NCBI GenBank assembly: GCA_019414725.1
Contig: DXLM01000001.1
Location: 74,004-138,003, forward strand
Direction: 5' to 3'
DNA: 64,000 nucleotides
Source of the DNA: Bacteroides sp.
GTDB lineage: Bacteria > Bacteroidota > Bacteroidia > Bacteroidales > Bacteroidaceae
Shown here: one piece after another, positions 38,701-48,791 of the stretch
Layout: each line of letters starts with the position of its first letter
Numbering within the stretch: the stretch's first letter is position 1
Program-made: the position numbers and the translations under genes
The notes under the pieces: generated by a model
What the model was told of the DNA's origin: nothing
Database searches by the model: none
What the model saw: only the letters and a program-made list of their open reading frames with translations

Positions 38701-40088
38701 TCGTCAGACATATCTGTCTAATATATTTTTTCGTAAACTCCTTTTCTCACAGCAGTATAATACTATCCATCTTCCTAATGATGGGCATTTACATAATACT
38801 TGCTAATAGGCTATCCATTAATATCTCTAGATACCGTTAACTTAGATAATACCTAGTCTTTATATGCAGGCTAAGAGTCTTTCAAATGTTCTATAGCGAT
38901 TTGTTCGTTAGCTTCATAACTTCCAGAATTTATAAACTCTTCAAAGGTTCCAGAATAATCTTCTGGCTAATATACTCGCCCCAATTCACTGTACCAATAA
39001 CTCTACTATATGTTTCCGTTTTTATCATAAAATGCTTTTGGCTACTCTTCAATACTCCAAAAGTCATTGATAGATTTTCCATTATTGTAATCGATACTAT
39101 AGCTAGTATCTGTATCCTATTTATAGGGAAACCATTTTCCTGCATCAGCTTCGTTCTTACCAGACCACTAAGATTTAGTTAAAACTATGTATTTTGGATT
39201 AATATTGAAATTGTCTGCGTTCCAGCCTATACTCCAATAGACATTATAATTTTTTCCTATTGTCTAAGTATCCTCAGAGTAAGTGCTACTAGAGGCAGTA
39301 TATATATCATAAGTACAGCTAAAAGAGTTTATTTTCTCTAATTCTATTAATAAAGCTAATTTTCCTGACACTTTAGACTAAAATACAGAGTAGCCAGAAC
39401 TAACTAACGACCTATATTTATCTAAATCAGGAGTAGCTTCACCGTTGGTGCCATTAGCTATAAAAAAATTATCATACCATCTAACTGTTGAATCTAAATA
39501 ATTAATTTTTCCAGAATCTTCTATAGCAACAACGTGTATTTTCAATAATTTTGGAAATGTTCCATATATATTAGAGGTATTACCGTAATCAGTAATACTA
39601 TTTTTGTTTTCTTCTAAATTAGAGCTACTTATTATATATTTGTCTCCTGGATTTAACTCTTTTTTATATAAAATTTTCTTACAAGATGATGCTACTAATC
39701 TTCCAGTAGGTCCACTGTCTGATAGTTCCTAAAAGTCTGAAGACTTTAAATTTGTCTACAGTTCGCCTATTTCCTAGCTACTTATATTTCTTTCTGGGCT
39801 TGGGAAACAACCAATCTGAGATTTGTTAGTAATTGGGTTATAAGATACTATATAAATAATATCCCCAAATTCACAAGTTCCCACTGGAACATACCCCTCC
39901 GGAAGATATGCTGTCTCCACTCTTCCATTACCCATATCATTCTAAAGAGACATCTCGTTCCCATTAAATGTTAACAAGGTAGCATTAAGTGCAGATGTAA
40001 GAGTTGTAGCCTATGTATTATCTGGAGCGAAATCCATTACTAATCCTTCTGCGAATGTATTTTTCGCAGTCATAATTGTATTAATCAT
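35754..40088 (-). CDS. large tail stabilisation/muzzle protein of crAss-like phages, 1,444 aa
   Basis: The N-terminus carries MTAKNTFAEGLVMDFAPDNT, NATLLTFNGNEMSLQNDMGN, YLPEGYVPVGTCEFGDIIYI and NPITNKSQIGCFPSPERNI. I know this series from the protein annotated as stabilisation protein (P22 gp10-like) or muzzle in crAss-like phages, which closes the short tail around the DNA. The rest is a long beta-rich chain with Tyr/Asn/Ser-rich loops. Dozens of Gln codons are TAG. The frame is open over 1,445 codons. The TAA overlaps the next gene's ATG (ATGTGGACTAA). It is probably located at the tail tip below the connector. Confidence 0.85.
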
Positions 40089-40701
40089 CGTTTCTCTTGT
40101 TTTTGTTATATTTTCTTAAATTATCTGAAATAAATTGATAATTATAATTAGTTAATAATATATCCTAAAATTTTAGAGGTTCTCTAACTAAGATTAGTTC
40201 TGCTTTATCTGTAGTTAATTCTTTCTTATATAAACTAATTCCGAAATCAACTGGCATAGGTAATCTGAATATTGCTACTCGGTTACTTTCTGATATATTA
40301 CACTCATCATATATTTTGTAGAGGATGATCTTAGAAAAGGTAAATCTTTTCTTTGGTCGTCCTCTTTTATTTTTCTAACTCAAATATTCGTTATACTAAT
40401 TCTAAGTTAATGCAAAGTAATAGTATCCATCCCAAGGGATGTGCTTGCGTTTATACATTATTCGTAATTTAATTCTCATTTTATTTTTGTAGTACTCAAA
40501 ATACTTTAGAGAATCATTCATTAACTATCCACAATAAAACCAAAATCCATTTCTGTTAATTAGAGTATCTCCTCCATAACTATTATGTAAGTATAACGAT
40601 TTCCATCCGTATTGCAAAATTCTTTTAATATCCGACTTAGGAATATTTGGATATTCTGCACAAATTTGGTCGTAGTAATCCTATATAGTTTTTAGTACCA
40701 T
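40081..40701 (-). CDS. conserved-type tail-module protein, 206 aa
   Basis: The protein starts MVLKTIQDYYDQICAEYPNI and ends YNKNKRNDD. A helical start (PKSDIKRILQYGWKSLYLHN) leads into a basic middle (YKNKMRIKLRIMYKRKHIPW, KNKRGRPKKRFTFSKI). A late region reads SNRVAIFRLPMPVDFGISLY. The basic, tryptophan- and tyrosine-rich make-up suggests binding to nucleic acid or an acidic partner. In crAss-like genomes a gene of this type sits just before the large tail protein. The stop overlaps that gene's start by a few bases. Gln codons are often TAG. Confidence 0.75.
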
Positions 40702-40706
40702 AACAA

Positions 40707-41165
40707 TTAATACTATTTACCTCTGTTAGTATTATCTACGATTCTCTACTTATCTTTTGCTGATAAGTATATAGGTTTCTCTCTTGGAAGCCTCTTTTCA
40801 CTCTACATCTCTAGAGTAAGCTAATATCCGCTAAAGTTAGACATTACAAAGTCTATGTCATTCCATTTTCCATTCTTAAATGCCTTCTTAAATTTTTTAC
40901 CTTCTGTTCTTTTCATATACATATATGCCTATGTCCTAGCCATTCCAGGTAATTTAAAGTGGACATTGTTATCTATAATATCATCTACTACCATCTGAAC
41001 ACTTTTGGCAAATATAGATGCCGCCAAATCTCTTTTATTTCCATCAGAGTATGTTTCCTTACACTAGTCTGAAGTCATTTTCAGTTTTTCTACTGGGAAA
41101 TTCATAAAAATGTCATGCAAAGAAAAAGCATGACCCATTGCATAATTCTTATTACTCATAATCAT
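40707..41165 (-). CDS. unknown structural-module protein, 152 aa
   Basis: The frame runs from MIMSNKNYAMGHAFSLHDIF to a TAA. Two in-frame starts lie 6 bases apart (41165 and 41159). It has VEKLKMTSDQCKETYSDGNK, a helical hydrophobic middle (SIFAKSVQMVVDDI) and a basic stretch (RTEGKKFKKAFKNGKW). The C-terminus is ...NTNRGK, then TAG, Tyr and TAA. The TAG looks like an old stop now passed, adding two residues. No family is recognised. It lies between the connector and the 206-aa gene. Confidence 0.7.
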
Positions 41166-41198
41166 AAACAAAAATAGGGAGACAAATTGCCTCCCTAT
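41165..41198 (-). terminator. terminator after the connector gene
   Basis: Minus strand: ATAGGGAG-GCAATTTGT-CTCCCTAT followed by TTTTGTTTATG. The 8-bp stem is perfect. The T-run runs into the next start codon, so the downstream gene has almost no room for its own promoter. Confidence 0.85.
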
Positions 41199-41203
41199 AT
41201 ATT

Positions 41204-41902
41204 TTACATAGTTGGTTTATAGCTCTTGTTATAAAACTTACGTCCCCAAGAAGCCTATACATTAAGTATTTTATCCATCTCTTCTTGAGATACATATTCT
41301 GGAACTCTAGCCGCTAAGCAATGCTGTAGCCACTAGCGCTTCAAGTCCTAAGCCATTTTCAACACATTCTAATTGTTAGTACGTATTGCTTCCTTGTATT
41401 TCTATACATAGGCAATATATTCAGCTATTGCGATAGCTTCTTTATCGTTTATTTCGGGAAGACCTTCCTCGTCAAGTAGTATTCCATGATATAGAATATT
41501 TACTTTTCCTGCACCTTTATTAACATAAAGTTTATCTCCTACTCTTTTATATTTAACGAACTTACCGCTAACATAAAAGGGATCTAGGAAAGCTTTTCTA
41601 CTTTCAATGTAATTCTCAGTGTATAAAGACTATATGTCTCCAAACTCTTTCGTATTACTAGTGTAGTCCCAATCCTCTGGACCACAATAGGTTACAGCCT
41701 CTATAATGTCTACATTACAAGGTAATTCGACTGACCCATCCTAACAATTTATATCTAATAGTGCTCTATACAGTCTGGTGTTTTTATTTCCAATAAAATT
41801 GTATGCCACTAAACCGATTTCTTCTAAATCATCATTATCTCCCTCAATATCGTATAGCGTCTAAGCTAAACTTATAGCGTAATGAAAATTATTCTATCCC
41901 AT
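41204..41902 (-). CDS. head-tail connector-type protein, 232 aa
   Basis: The start is set by AGGAGGATGAT 5-10 bases before ATG and follows the previous stop directly. The sequence MGQNNFHYAISLAQTLYDIE leads into beta strands (FVKYKRVGDKLYVN) and then a helical pair (DKEAIAIAEYIAYVQKYKEA, QNVLKMAQDLKRQWLQHC), ending SWGRKFYNKSYKPTM. The strand-plus-helix layout resembles P22 gp4-like tail accessory or adaptor proteins, which form rings under the portal. This is a judgement on pattern. A terminator follows. Confidence 0.75.
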
Positions 41903-41903
41903 A

Positions 41904-42602
41904 TCATCCTCCTGTTACATACTACTAATCATTAGGTAGAGGCTAAGCTGCAACCTATCTATAATAGTATAATTTTTCCTTAGTTAGTTTTTCCTTAACT
42001 AGCTAATCAATAAAGCTAGTATTTACATCAGGCCCATTAAGTTCATCAGTATTACAGCAACTGTACTACTTTAGCTATCTTGGGTCTTTGAATACTGCAA
42101 CTACGGAAACCTGCTACAAGAATGGTGCATTAAATAGAAAACAATCTAACATTCCGTTTGCATTTGGTGCAAAATCAATCCAAACGTAGGGTTTTTTCTA
42201 ACTTCTTTTTCTATACTTTCTGTTATTAAATTCAGATAACGATGTTACTATCGTAAACTTATTTTGCCTATCAGTAGAACCTATATACTCAATAGCTTGC
42301 TTTCCGTACTATGAAATAACTTGTGGTATTTCGAAATGAGCTGTTATAGTATCATCCGCACTTCTCACTCCACATTTACATCTCTCAAGAGACTCACAGT
42401 CTACGTCGATGCAGTTAATCGCTATCAATAGGTCTTTGATAGGAAATATTCCTCTGAGAAAATACTAATGTAATATGGATAATCTACAGGCTACTATTTC
42501 ATCCTATAGCTAGTCCATATTCATAGATAAATTCTAATGATAACCTCTTAGTCCAGATACAACATCATTACGAATTTGGGATGCAAGTTTCTCTATATAC
42601 AT
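41904..42602 (-). CDS. tail or connector structural protein, 232 aa
   Basis: The protein starts MYIEKLASQIRNDVVSGLRG and ends AAQPLPNDQQYVTGG. The N-terminal third is helical, the rest beta-rich with KPYVWIDFAPNANGMLDCFL and a Cys-rich strip (CIDVDCESLERCKCGVRSAD) that may bind a metal. Tight coupling with the next gene (TGATATGG, with GGAGGATG acting as ribosome-binding site) and equal length suggest a paired pair of rings or adaptors. Several Gln codons are TAG. I assign it to the tail-connector only by order. Confidence 0.75.
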
Positions 42603-43027
42603 TATTCTTCTGTTTTATCAGGATTAGTCATTATCCTATGTTTGCAAGTAAAGTTATAACATCTTATTCCTTTTAAATAAGTGACTTTAGATTTTAGAGT
42701 GGCAATTTCATTACATTTTGCAGATATGGCTTGGGATTTCTCTAACATAATTTTATCCATTTGCTCTCTCAATTCCGATATCTACTTTCTAAAATCGCCT
42801 TCAAGCTCATGGTAATCCTTTATGTACTTATCACACGTCTTCTACAAATAATCATACTAGTCTTGTTTGAGGTCCGTTTTTTTCTACTCAACATCGACCA
42901 TTGAAGATTCGGCTTCAGCTTCTACTTGTTTCTTTTTGCTCTTAAAAGTGCAAATATAAGTAATAACTGCGCCTATACCACCACTGCCTATTACTGCTAA
43001 GGCCCATTCTAAAATTGACTGTTCCAT
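42602..43027 (-). CDS. membrane-anchored coiled-coil protein, 141 aa (inner-spanin-like)
   Basis: The N-terminus is a transmembrane segment (residues 5-28: ILEWALAVIGSGGIGAVITY), then FKSKKKQVEAEAE and a long coiled coil (EGDFRKQISELREQMDKIML) with a Cys/His-containing end (YNFTCKHRIMTNPD). This anchor-plus-coil layout is like an inner spanin (Rz), but also like small virion membrane proteins. No outer-membrane lipoprotein partner is visible in the neighbourhood. Its position between the head and connector genes argues more for a structural or ejection role. The stop overlaps the next start. Confidence 0.7.
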
Positions 43028-43035
43028 ACCTTAAT

Positions 43036-43070
43036 TAAAAGAAAAGGCGGAACAGGGTAGTCCCGCCTTT
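43036..43070 (-). terminator. terminator after the 334-aa structural gene
   Basis: Minus strand: AAAGGCGGGACTACCCTGTTCCGCCTTTTCTTTTAAT. The stem AAAGGCGG(G)A with T(T)CCGCCTTT is GC-rich and leads straight into TTCTTTT. The next ATG is less than 15 bases past the hairpin. Confidence 0.85.
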
Positions 43071-43077
43071 AGTTTAT

Positions 43078-44082
43078 TTAAACACCTAATCCATCTTCTT
43101 CATCTTCACTTACAGAAGATACAGATTCAGCATCAACGTCTACTACTGTTCCGATAGTAGCTAATGCTGCTTCCCAAGCAGCAATTAGTGTAGAATCATT
43201 TTTTACCCAGAACACATGAGTAGTAAAAGAAGTCATTCTTTGTCCTACAGCGTGTAGACCATCATTAGTAGCTGGAGCTTCATACTCTACAATATATTGG
43301 TTGTAAATAGCTCCAACAATAGGAGTTTCTACCTGACGGATATGAGTCCATTGGTAGTTTGCAGCAGTCGGAAGTCTCAAGTCTTTAATAATTTGAGAGT
43401 AAGTACCGAAGCTATTCTTTCCTCTTTCGTCTAGCTTAATGTCAGTAGCAGAAGTTTTCGTTGGGTCTAACTCTGCAACTTTTTCTGCATAATCATCATA
43501 AGCATCGAATGTGCTAATTTCGATTTTGCGGAATCTCTGATATTCAGTAGCTCCTTCGAGAACAAGTTTACTACCAGTTACAGAAACATTAATTAGGTCT
43601 TTATCACATAAGAATACATGATTCTTTTTAAGCATATCTGCTACATTTTTGGCAATAGTAGCAGCTTCGTCAGCTTCTTTAACGGTAAATTCAATCCAGA
43701 ATGGCATACCTTTTTGAACCCAGGGAGTTGAATAAATGTAAGGTTCTGCGCCTTCAACACCCAAATAAATATCGAGTCTGCAATATGTTTTTGCTCCTCC
43801 TGCTTTTAAAGCAGCTAAAAGAGTAGTATCACCGAAATCAATAGTAGCTTTACAAGGCACTGCCTCATATCCAGCTCTCTTTCTAATAGCTTTTACGCAT
43901 CCCTTAACGAATACAAAATCTCTTTTAATCTTTAGAGCATCAACTTCTTTTCCGTCGATGTTTGTTTTGCCACTCTTGAAAAGATAGGTATTATCAGTAC
44001 CTTTCCCGTTCAATTTACTTGAATCTGGATCCAGATTCGAATTGATAATTGTCTAAGTTTGAAAATTTAAACCTGTTGCCAT
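43078..44082 (-). CDS. virion structural protein, auxiliary capsid or tail-tube type, 334 aa
   Basis: The ATG at 44082 gives MATGLNFQTQTIINSNLDPD, with one TAG in 'QTQT'. A shorter frame from an internal TTG is less likely. The protein is a beta-rich domain set (FVFVKGCVKAIRKRAGYEAV, CRLDIYLGVEGAEPYIYSTP) with a helical insertion (KNVADMLKKNHVF) and an acidic tail (SVSEDEEDGLGV). With one TAG in 334 codons it looks like an abundant protein. Head-surface or tail-tube roles fit. A strong terminator lies immediately after it. Confidence 0.75.
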
Positions 44083-44099
44083 AATTAATTAAAGTTTAA

Positions 44100-45269
44100 T
44101 TAGCCTTGTTGAGGGGCTGGTTGCTATTGCCCAGTTGGTCTAGCAATAGATTGAGTCATCTAAATATTGTTACCTAGTCTTGGGTCATTTACACGCTCCA
44201 TTACTAAGTGTACCAACTCGTTTATAATCTCTTGGTTTACATAATCTGGGAACTCCATAATTTGAGAAGTATCTTCTGTTAAGTCTATTTGCTCTTGAGT
44301 TAAGCGAATAAACTGAGGACACTTAACATAATCAATCTGCACTTCTACTAATTGGAACAAACTATCATCCTTACCATATCTAATTTCACAACGAACATTA
44401 GAAGTATTTCCAGCTCTCAATGCAATGGGTTTTTCAACTAGAGATACTTGAGTATCTTTTCCATTTACATTAAGCTTAAACGTTCTTTGGAAGTTAGAGT
44501 TTTGACTTTTAGGAGAAGTTCCTCCAGCAGTTCCTCCAGCAGTTCCTGCATCAATATCATTATCTTTCCACTCTCCTCCAGAAGCTGAAGTAACCTGATA
44601 AATACCATTCATATCAGTACCAACTTCTTCTAATCCTGTTCCTGTTTCCACAGAAGTTCTAGGGTCAGTAGGTAATACCTACTATTGGTTAAGATTGTGG
44701 ACATAATAGTACGGACGCATAGGCGAAGGTCTATTATAAATGTCTGTAATGATTTGACTCCAAGAATCGGCAGTTAATCTTGTTGCAGGGATTTCAATAT
44801 ATGAGCCTGCATCCCAGCAATCTTTTTGTTTAGCAACATAATAAATGCAAACACAATTCAACATATGTAAGTAGTCAATAGGCATATACACTTCATACGT
44901 AGCACCGTGTAGAGATTGAATTGAGCGATGGGCTTTACTTAAATAAGATGAAGCCTAACCAGTATATCCTCCTTCTGGAGAATCCTAGTTACCAGTAACT
45001 GCTTTTGTGTTCTAAATAGCACTATCTTTCGCAGCTCCAGATGCTCTTCCTGCAAGTTCTACCTTGTGAGGAGTCAAGAAAGTCGTAGACTTCAAGACTC
45101 TCAAATCATCAGTAGTTTGCTAGTTAATATCGTACACGTTGTATACCTTATTAATATACTAGTTTATAGCTTTATTAAATAAATAGTTAAATTCATAAAG
45201 CTTAAGTGAAGGTGCTTGAATTTTACTAAGTTCTATTAGTGTAGCTTCAAAAACCTGTCTTGCGGTCAT
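44100..45269 (-). CDS. virion structural protein, connector or ring type, 389 aa
   Basis: The protein starts MTARQVFEATLIELSKIQAP and has a long helical N-terminal region (LYEFNYLFNKAINQYINKVY). A folded part holds the strings MPIDYLHMLNCVCIYYVAKQ and DCWDAGSYIEIPATRLTADS. A beta-type domain, TFKLNVNGKDTQVSLVEK, follows a Gly/Thr linker with tandem AGGT units. It ends in helices and a Gln-rich tail. About ten Gln codons are TAG. Order in the head module, after the capsid genes and before the tail, and the helix-plus-beta layout suggest a portal-proximal ring. It is followed 17 bp later by the 334-aa gene. Confidence 0.75.
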
Positions 45270-45295
45270 TTCGCATTATATTAAAATATTGATAA

Positions 45296-46156
45296 TTAAT
45301 CTTCAAACACGTCTTGATATGTGTCTTTTCTGATTAAGGCTAGGGTTTTACTATTTCTAGATAATTTCATCCATTCAATTACTGCATTATCAGTAGCACC
45401 TAATGCAACTTTACCATCTTCTCCATAAACGAAGAGTCCGTCTTTTTTAACGATTACTCCTTTTTCACGAGCTTCTATAAATAACATACGAAGTTGAATA
45501 TCTCCACCAGTATAGCAGTTGATAATCTTTTCCGGAGTTTTCTCAGCTATAGATAATAGGTAATCTTCAACATCAGCATTTGGCTGATTTTTCATATCTC
45601 TACCTAAAACTTTAGCTACAAGTAATCTTCCTTCATATCCGCGTTCGTCATTCATAATATAATTAGAAGCCTCTACAATAAGTTTACGTCTAGTAACTCT
45701 ACGTTGAGCTTCAAATCCAGGTCTATCTACATAAAGCTCAGCAGTACCGTATCTAGGTCTTTTTGACCTTGGGTCTACTGTTCCGTCGATTAGATAATCA
45801 CCCTTCTCGTTTTTCGCAAATCTGTCAGGAGCGATTAAGTCACAATTTTTAATTGCCTCCCAAACAGCTCTATCATAGACATCATCTAGATTGAAAGTCT
45901 TACCATCTTCTATTACAAATAACTCAGTCTCTGGAATATATGCAGCTAGTCCTTTTGATTCATTTTCAATTTCTTCTGGGGTGAGAATAATATCTCCTTG
46001 GGAGTTTACTCTCTTTACACAATCTGCGTATCTACCACGAGCATCCTTTTGTGGTTGTATGTAATATTTTTGTCCGACTTTACCAAATACACTTCTTAAT
46101 ACAACGATGTTACTTTTTAAATCTCCATCTTGTACCTCATTAACCTTTTTTGCCAT
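45296..46156 (-). CDS. conserved-type capsid-module protein, 286 aa
   Basis: The protein starts MAKKVNEVQDGDLKSNIVVL and ends RKDTYQDVFED. It has no TAG codon. It reads as an alpha/beta protein: a beta-type N-terminal part (VGQKYYIQPQKDARGRYADC), an Arg-rich middle (RPGFEAQRRVTRRKLIVEAS) and helical C-terminal segments (RMLFIEAREKGVIVKKDG). Its place straight after the major capsid gene and its freedom from TAG point to an abundant head-associated protein, such as a head-completion or decoration protein. I cannot name a specific family. The ATG lies 19 bases after the capsid hairpin. Confidence 0.75.
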   Translation of the reverse strand: MAKKVNEVQDGDLKSNIVVLRSVFGKVGQKYYIQPQKDARGRYADCVKRVNSQGDIILTPEEIENESKGLAAYIPETELFVIEDGKTFNLDDVYDRAVWEAIKNCDLIAPDRFAKNEKGDYLIDGTVDPRSKRPRYGTAELYVDRPGFEAQRRVTRRKLIVEASNYIMNDERGYEGRLLVAKVLGRDMKNQPNADVEDYLLSIAEKTPEKIINCYTGGDIQLRMLFIEAREKGVIVKKDGLFVYGEDGKVALGATDNAVIEWMKLSRNSKTLALIRKDTYQDVFED

Positions 46157-46174
46157 AATTCATATTCATATTTT

Positions 46175-46209
46175 AAAGAATTAGGTGGGGAAGCACCTCG
46201 TTCCCCACC
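46175..46209 (-). terminator. terminator or attenuator after the major capsid gene
   Basis: Minus strand: GGTGGGGAA-CGAGGTGC-TTCCCCACC is a perfect 9-bp GC-rich stem followed by TAATTCTTT. The T-run is weak and the next gene starts 19 bases on. It may let some polymerase through and so lower the yield of downstream genes relative to capsid, or protect the capsid mRNA 3' end. Confidence 0.75.
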
Positions 46210-46240
46210 GTATCTATTTTATTTTTATTTATCTTACTTA

Positions 46241-47662
46241 TTACTCTTTACAACGAAGAATAAATGAACGATATGGATTAAATACTGCAATACCAGCATA
46301 TCCATGGATAGTCATCATACCTCCAGCAACAGGAGTTGAAACAACACCACTGTCACCACCTGAACGACCACCTACACCAAGTACTTCGTTAAAGATGTAG
46401 TCTTTTCCTTTCAGAGAATACATAGCTACAGGAGGTTGAGTAGAAGTCTTACCAGTTGTAAGGTCAATACATAGAGCATATGGTTCTAAGAACTCTCTAC
46501 TTAATGTTCTATCAACTTTAAATGATACAACATTTCCACCCCATTCGTAAGCGTCAAATGTAGCACCTACTTTGATGTATTTTCCTTCTCCGCCTCTAGA
46601 CCACAAGTAAGCTCCATCAGTCTTACGAGTAGATAGATAATCTCCAAGAACTCTCTGTACAATTCCCCACATTCTTTCGTTTACCATGAATACAAAGTGA
46701 TTACCAGTAGGTTTCTCAGCCTTTTCTACCATAGTAGAGATAATTGTGTGGAATGTGTTAATAGTTACTCTATTAGCAGCATACTTAGAAGCAAATCTTT
46801 CGATTTGAGGAATCATACCGTCACCAATAGGAATTGGACGTCCAGTACCTCTATCAGAGATAGTAGCTTTACCGTCTACTCCGATGTTTCCTTTAGCTAA
46901 TAGAATCATATTTTCACGAGCATATAAGAAGTTTTCAATTAAGTTCTTCTTCATAGGCTCAAGTTTGTAAATCTTTTCAGTTAAGCATCCTTGATTTTCG
47001 CCTTTACCAACCTTAATGAAAGTATCTTCCATTAATGCATATTTAGAAGAGTAGCTATCGTCAACACGAATAGTTGTCATATAGTTTCTCATCTTTTCAA
47101 CGTTAGATTGATACTTAACGAAACCAGTATCATGCAATTCTGGCTTAGCGTTACCAATGAAACGAGTTGTATCACCGATTTGACATCCATCCTTATCTAG
47201 GATTGACGAGTAATCATCATCAATAAGTCTTACCATTACAGACCACATATTGTCTGCTTTTCTAGTAGGACGAGATACAACAAAACATTGCTATCCAGTT
47301 TTTTCAATTTTGAAAATTTCGTGTAATTGATAATAGTTTTCTGGGAAAATCATTTCAATTTCTGAGCCATCAGCTCCATCTTCAACAGGCACTGCTGCGA
47401 AGGGGATTCTCTTAATATAATTAGTTTCTACTTCCCATTCGAAATAAGTAGAATCAATATTCTGGAATCCAGTAGCTTTCTTGGTATCTCCGTAGAAAAT
47501 ATTTCTTAGAGCTTCTGTCAAGAAAGTTGCAGTAAGTTCCGGATAAAGACGAGATACAACGCCTAAACGGTGAGGTCTTTCTCCCAAGAATTTACTAAAA
47601 TCTTCATAAGTTCTAGTGTCACCCATCGTTGGGCGATTAGTTACAAAACTCGCTACAAGCAT
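46241..47662 (-). CDS. major capsid protein, 473 aa
   Basis: The length and the pattern fit the HK97-fold capsid protein of crAss-like phages. The N-terminus is MLVASFVTNRPTMGDTRTYE. Then come TEALRNIFYGDTKKATGF and FEWEVETNYIKRIPFAAVPV, a long middle with MEDTFIKVGKGENQG and FLYARENMILLAKGNIG, and the C-terminal HGYAGIAVFNPYRSFILRCK. Only one TAG occurs (about residue 125, IEKTGQQCFVV), and the frame is otherwise intact from ATG to TAA, so TAG must be read as an amino acid to make capsid. A strong hairpin follows the gene. Confidence 0.9.
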
Positions 47663-47690
47663 AATTATTCTTTTTAAATGTTAATAAATC

Positions 47691-48704
47691 TTAATACCAA
47701 TCTTCATCATCTATAAACACATCGTCTGTGGTTTTCTTTTGTGAAGCGGGTTTGTTGAACACCAATTTAGCTTTAGGTTTTCCTTGTAAATCTAATTTGG
47801 CTTGCTCATAACCTCTTCTATAGTTATCCTGAATCTATTTATTTAATTCTTCTACTATTTTATCCTCATTAAGAATCCAGAATGCAGCTTTAGTAAATAG
47901 GGCAGGGTCATTCATAGCTCTACCAAATGCACTTAATCCTTGGTCATCTATTTCTAGCATAAATGAGGATAAATCTTCTATATCGTCGTCAGATAGTTGC
48001 AGCGGTTGTCCAGCAAAGGAATCAAGTTCTTTAATCTGTCCTTTAATAGAGTCAGCAAATCTATTATAAGCAGCTTCCTCTCTTGCGGCTTTCTCGTTAG
48101 CTATCTGAGCCTCTTCATCTTCCTGAAGTCTTATGTACTCTTTGCGGAGTCCTTCTACTGTTTTCTTGAATAGACCTTCATTTTGTTTAGCTAATTCAAG
48201 TGCTTGATTAATTTCCTCATCAGAAATATCCGACCCGACTTTATGTAATAAATCCAATGCATAAACTTCGTCGTCAGAAAGATCGTCGACTTTATATCGT
48301 TTAGTTGGTTCTGTTTCTGGCAACAGAGATTGAATATACTCGTCAGGAGTCATTCCACTCTCTCTAATTGTATTAATAAGCTACAATTCGGAGTCGTCAA
48401 AGTCCTACTGTTCTACTTCTTGGTCAATCAAGATATTAATCTATTCTTCTCTGCTTAGAGAGTCCCAAGCTCTTTCTACAATAGCACCAGTTTCGTCTTC
48501 GAATTTAATTTTTCCTGGGTCAGTAATACCTTTAAGACGTAGTACTTCAGTTGTTAAATCTTCATCTGGCTATGCAGAAGGCTTTTGCTAGCCTGCAGGC
48601 TAATCACCTTCATTACCTTCTGGTTTTTGCTGTCCAAGGTCAATGTCCCCAAACTCGTCGTCTTCAAAAATTACATCATCAAAATTTTCCATATTCATAT
48701 TCAT
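47691..48704 (-). CDS. acidic helical protein upstream of the capsid gene, scaffold candidate, 337 aa
   Basis: It starts MNMNMENFDDVIFEDDEFGD (two in-frame ATGs lie 6 and 12 bases on). It is very acidic with Gln/Pro-rich linkers (QPAGQQKPSAQPDE), then long helices such as LRKEYIRLQEDEEAQIANEK, and a basic C-terminal end, QAKLDLQGKPKAKLVFNKPA. Its place directly before the major capsid gene, its acid helices and its short basic tail are what one expects of a head scaffold. Seven glutamines are TAG. The 5' gap of 87 bp may hold a promoter. The function is inferred from position and composition only. Confidence 0.75.
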
Positions 48705-48791
48705 TTTTTAATTAATCATACAATATATAAGCATTGATTAGTTATACAGCAATTAAAACCTAACTAATTGTTAAATTTTAATAATAAAAAA

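Noticed and set aside
1..43000. Apparent decay of long genes into many short pieces, as in pseudogenes
   Set aside because: The breaks are only TAG, never TAA or TGA, and the pieces stay in one frame across thousands of codons, so the code differs and the genes are intact.
43078..44013. Start of the 334-aa protein at 44013
   Set aside because: That start would be a TTG inside the frame. An ATG 23 codons upstream extends the protein through one TAG with suitable spacing from the previous gene.
44520..44560. Short tandem repeat in the 389-aa gene
   Set aside because: It is a pair of 12-bp coding units for AGGT in a flexible linker and has no sign of a larger repeat array.
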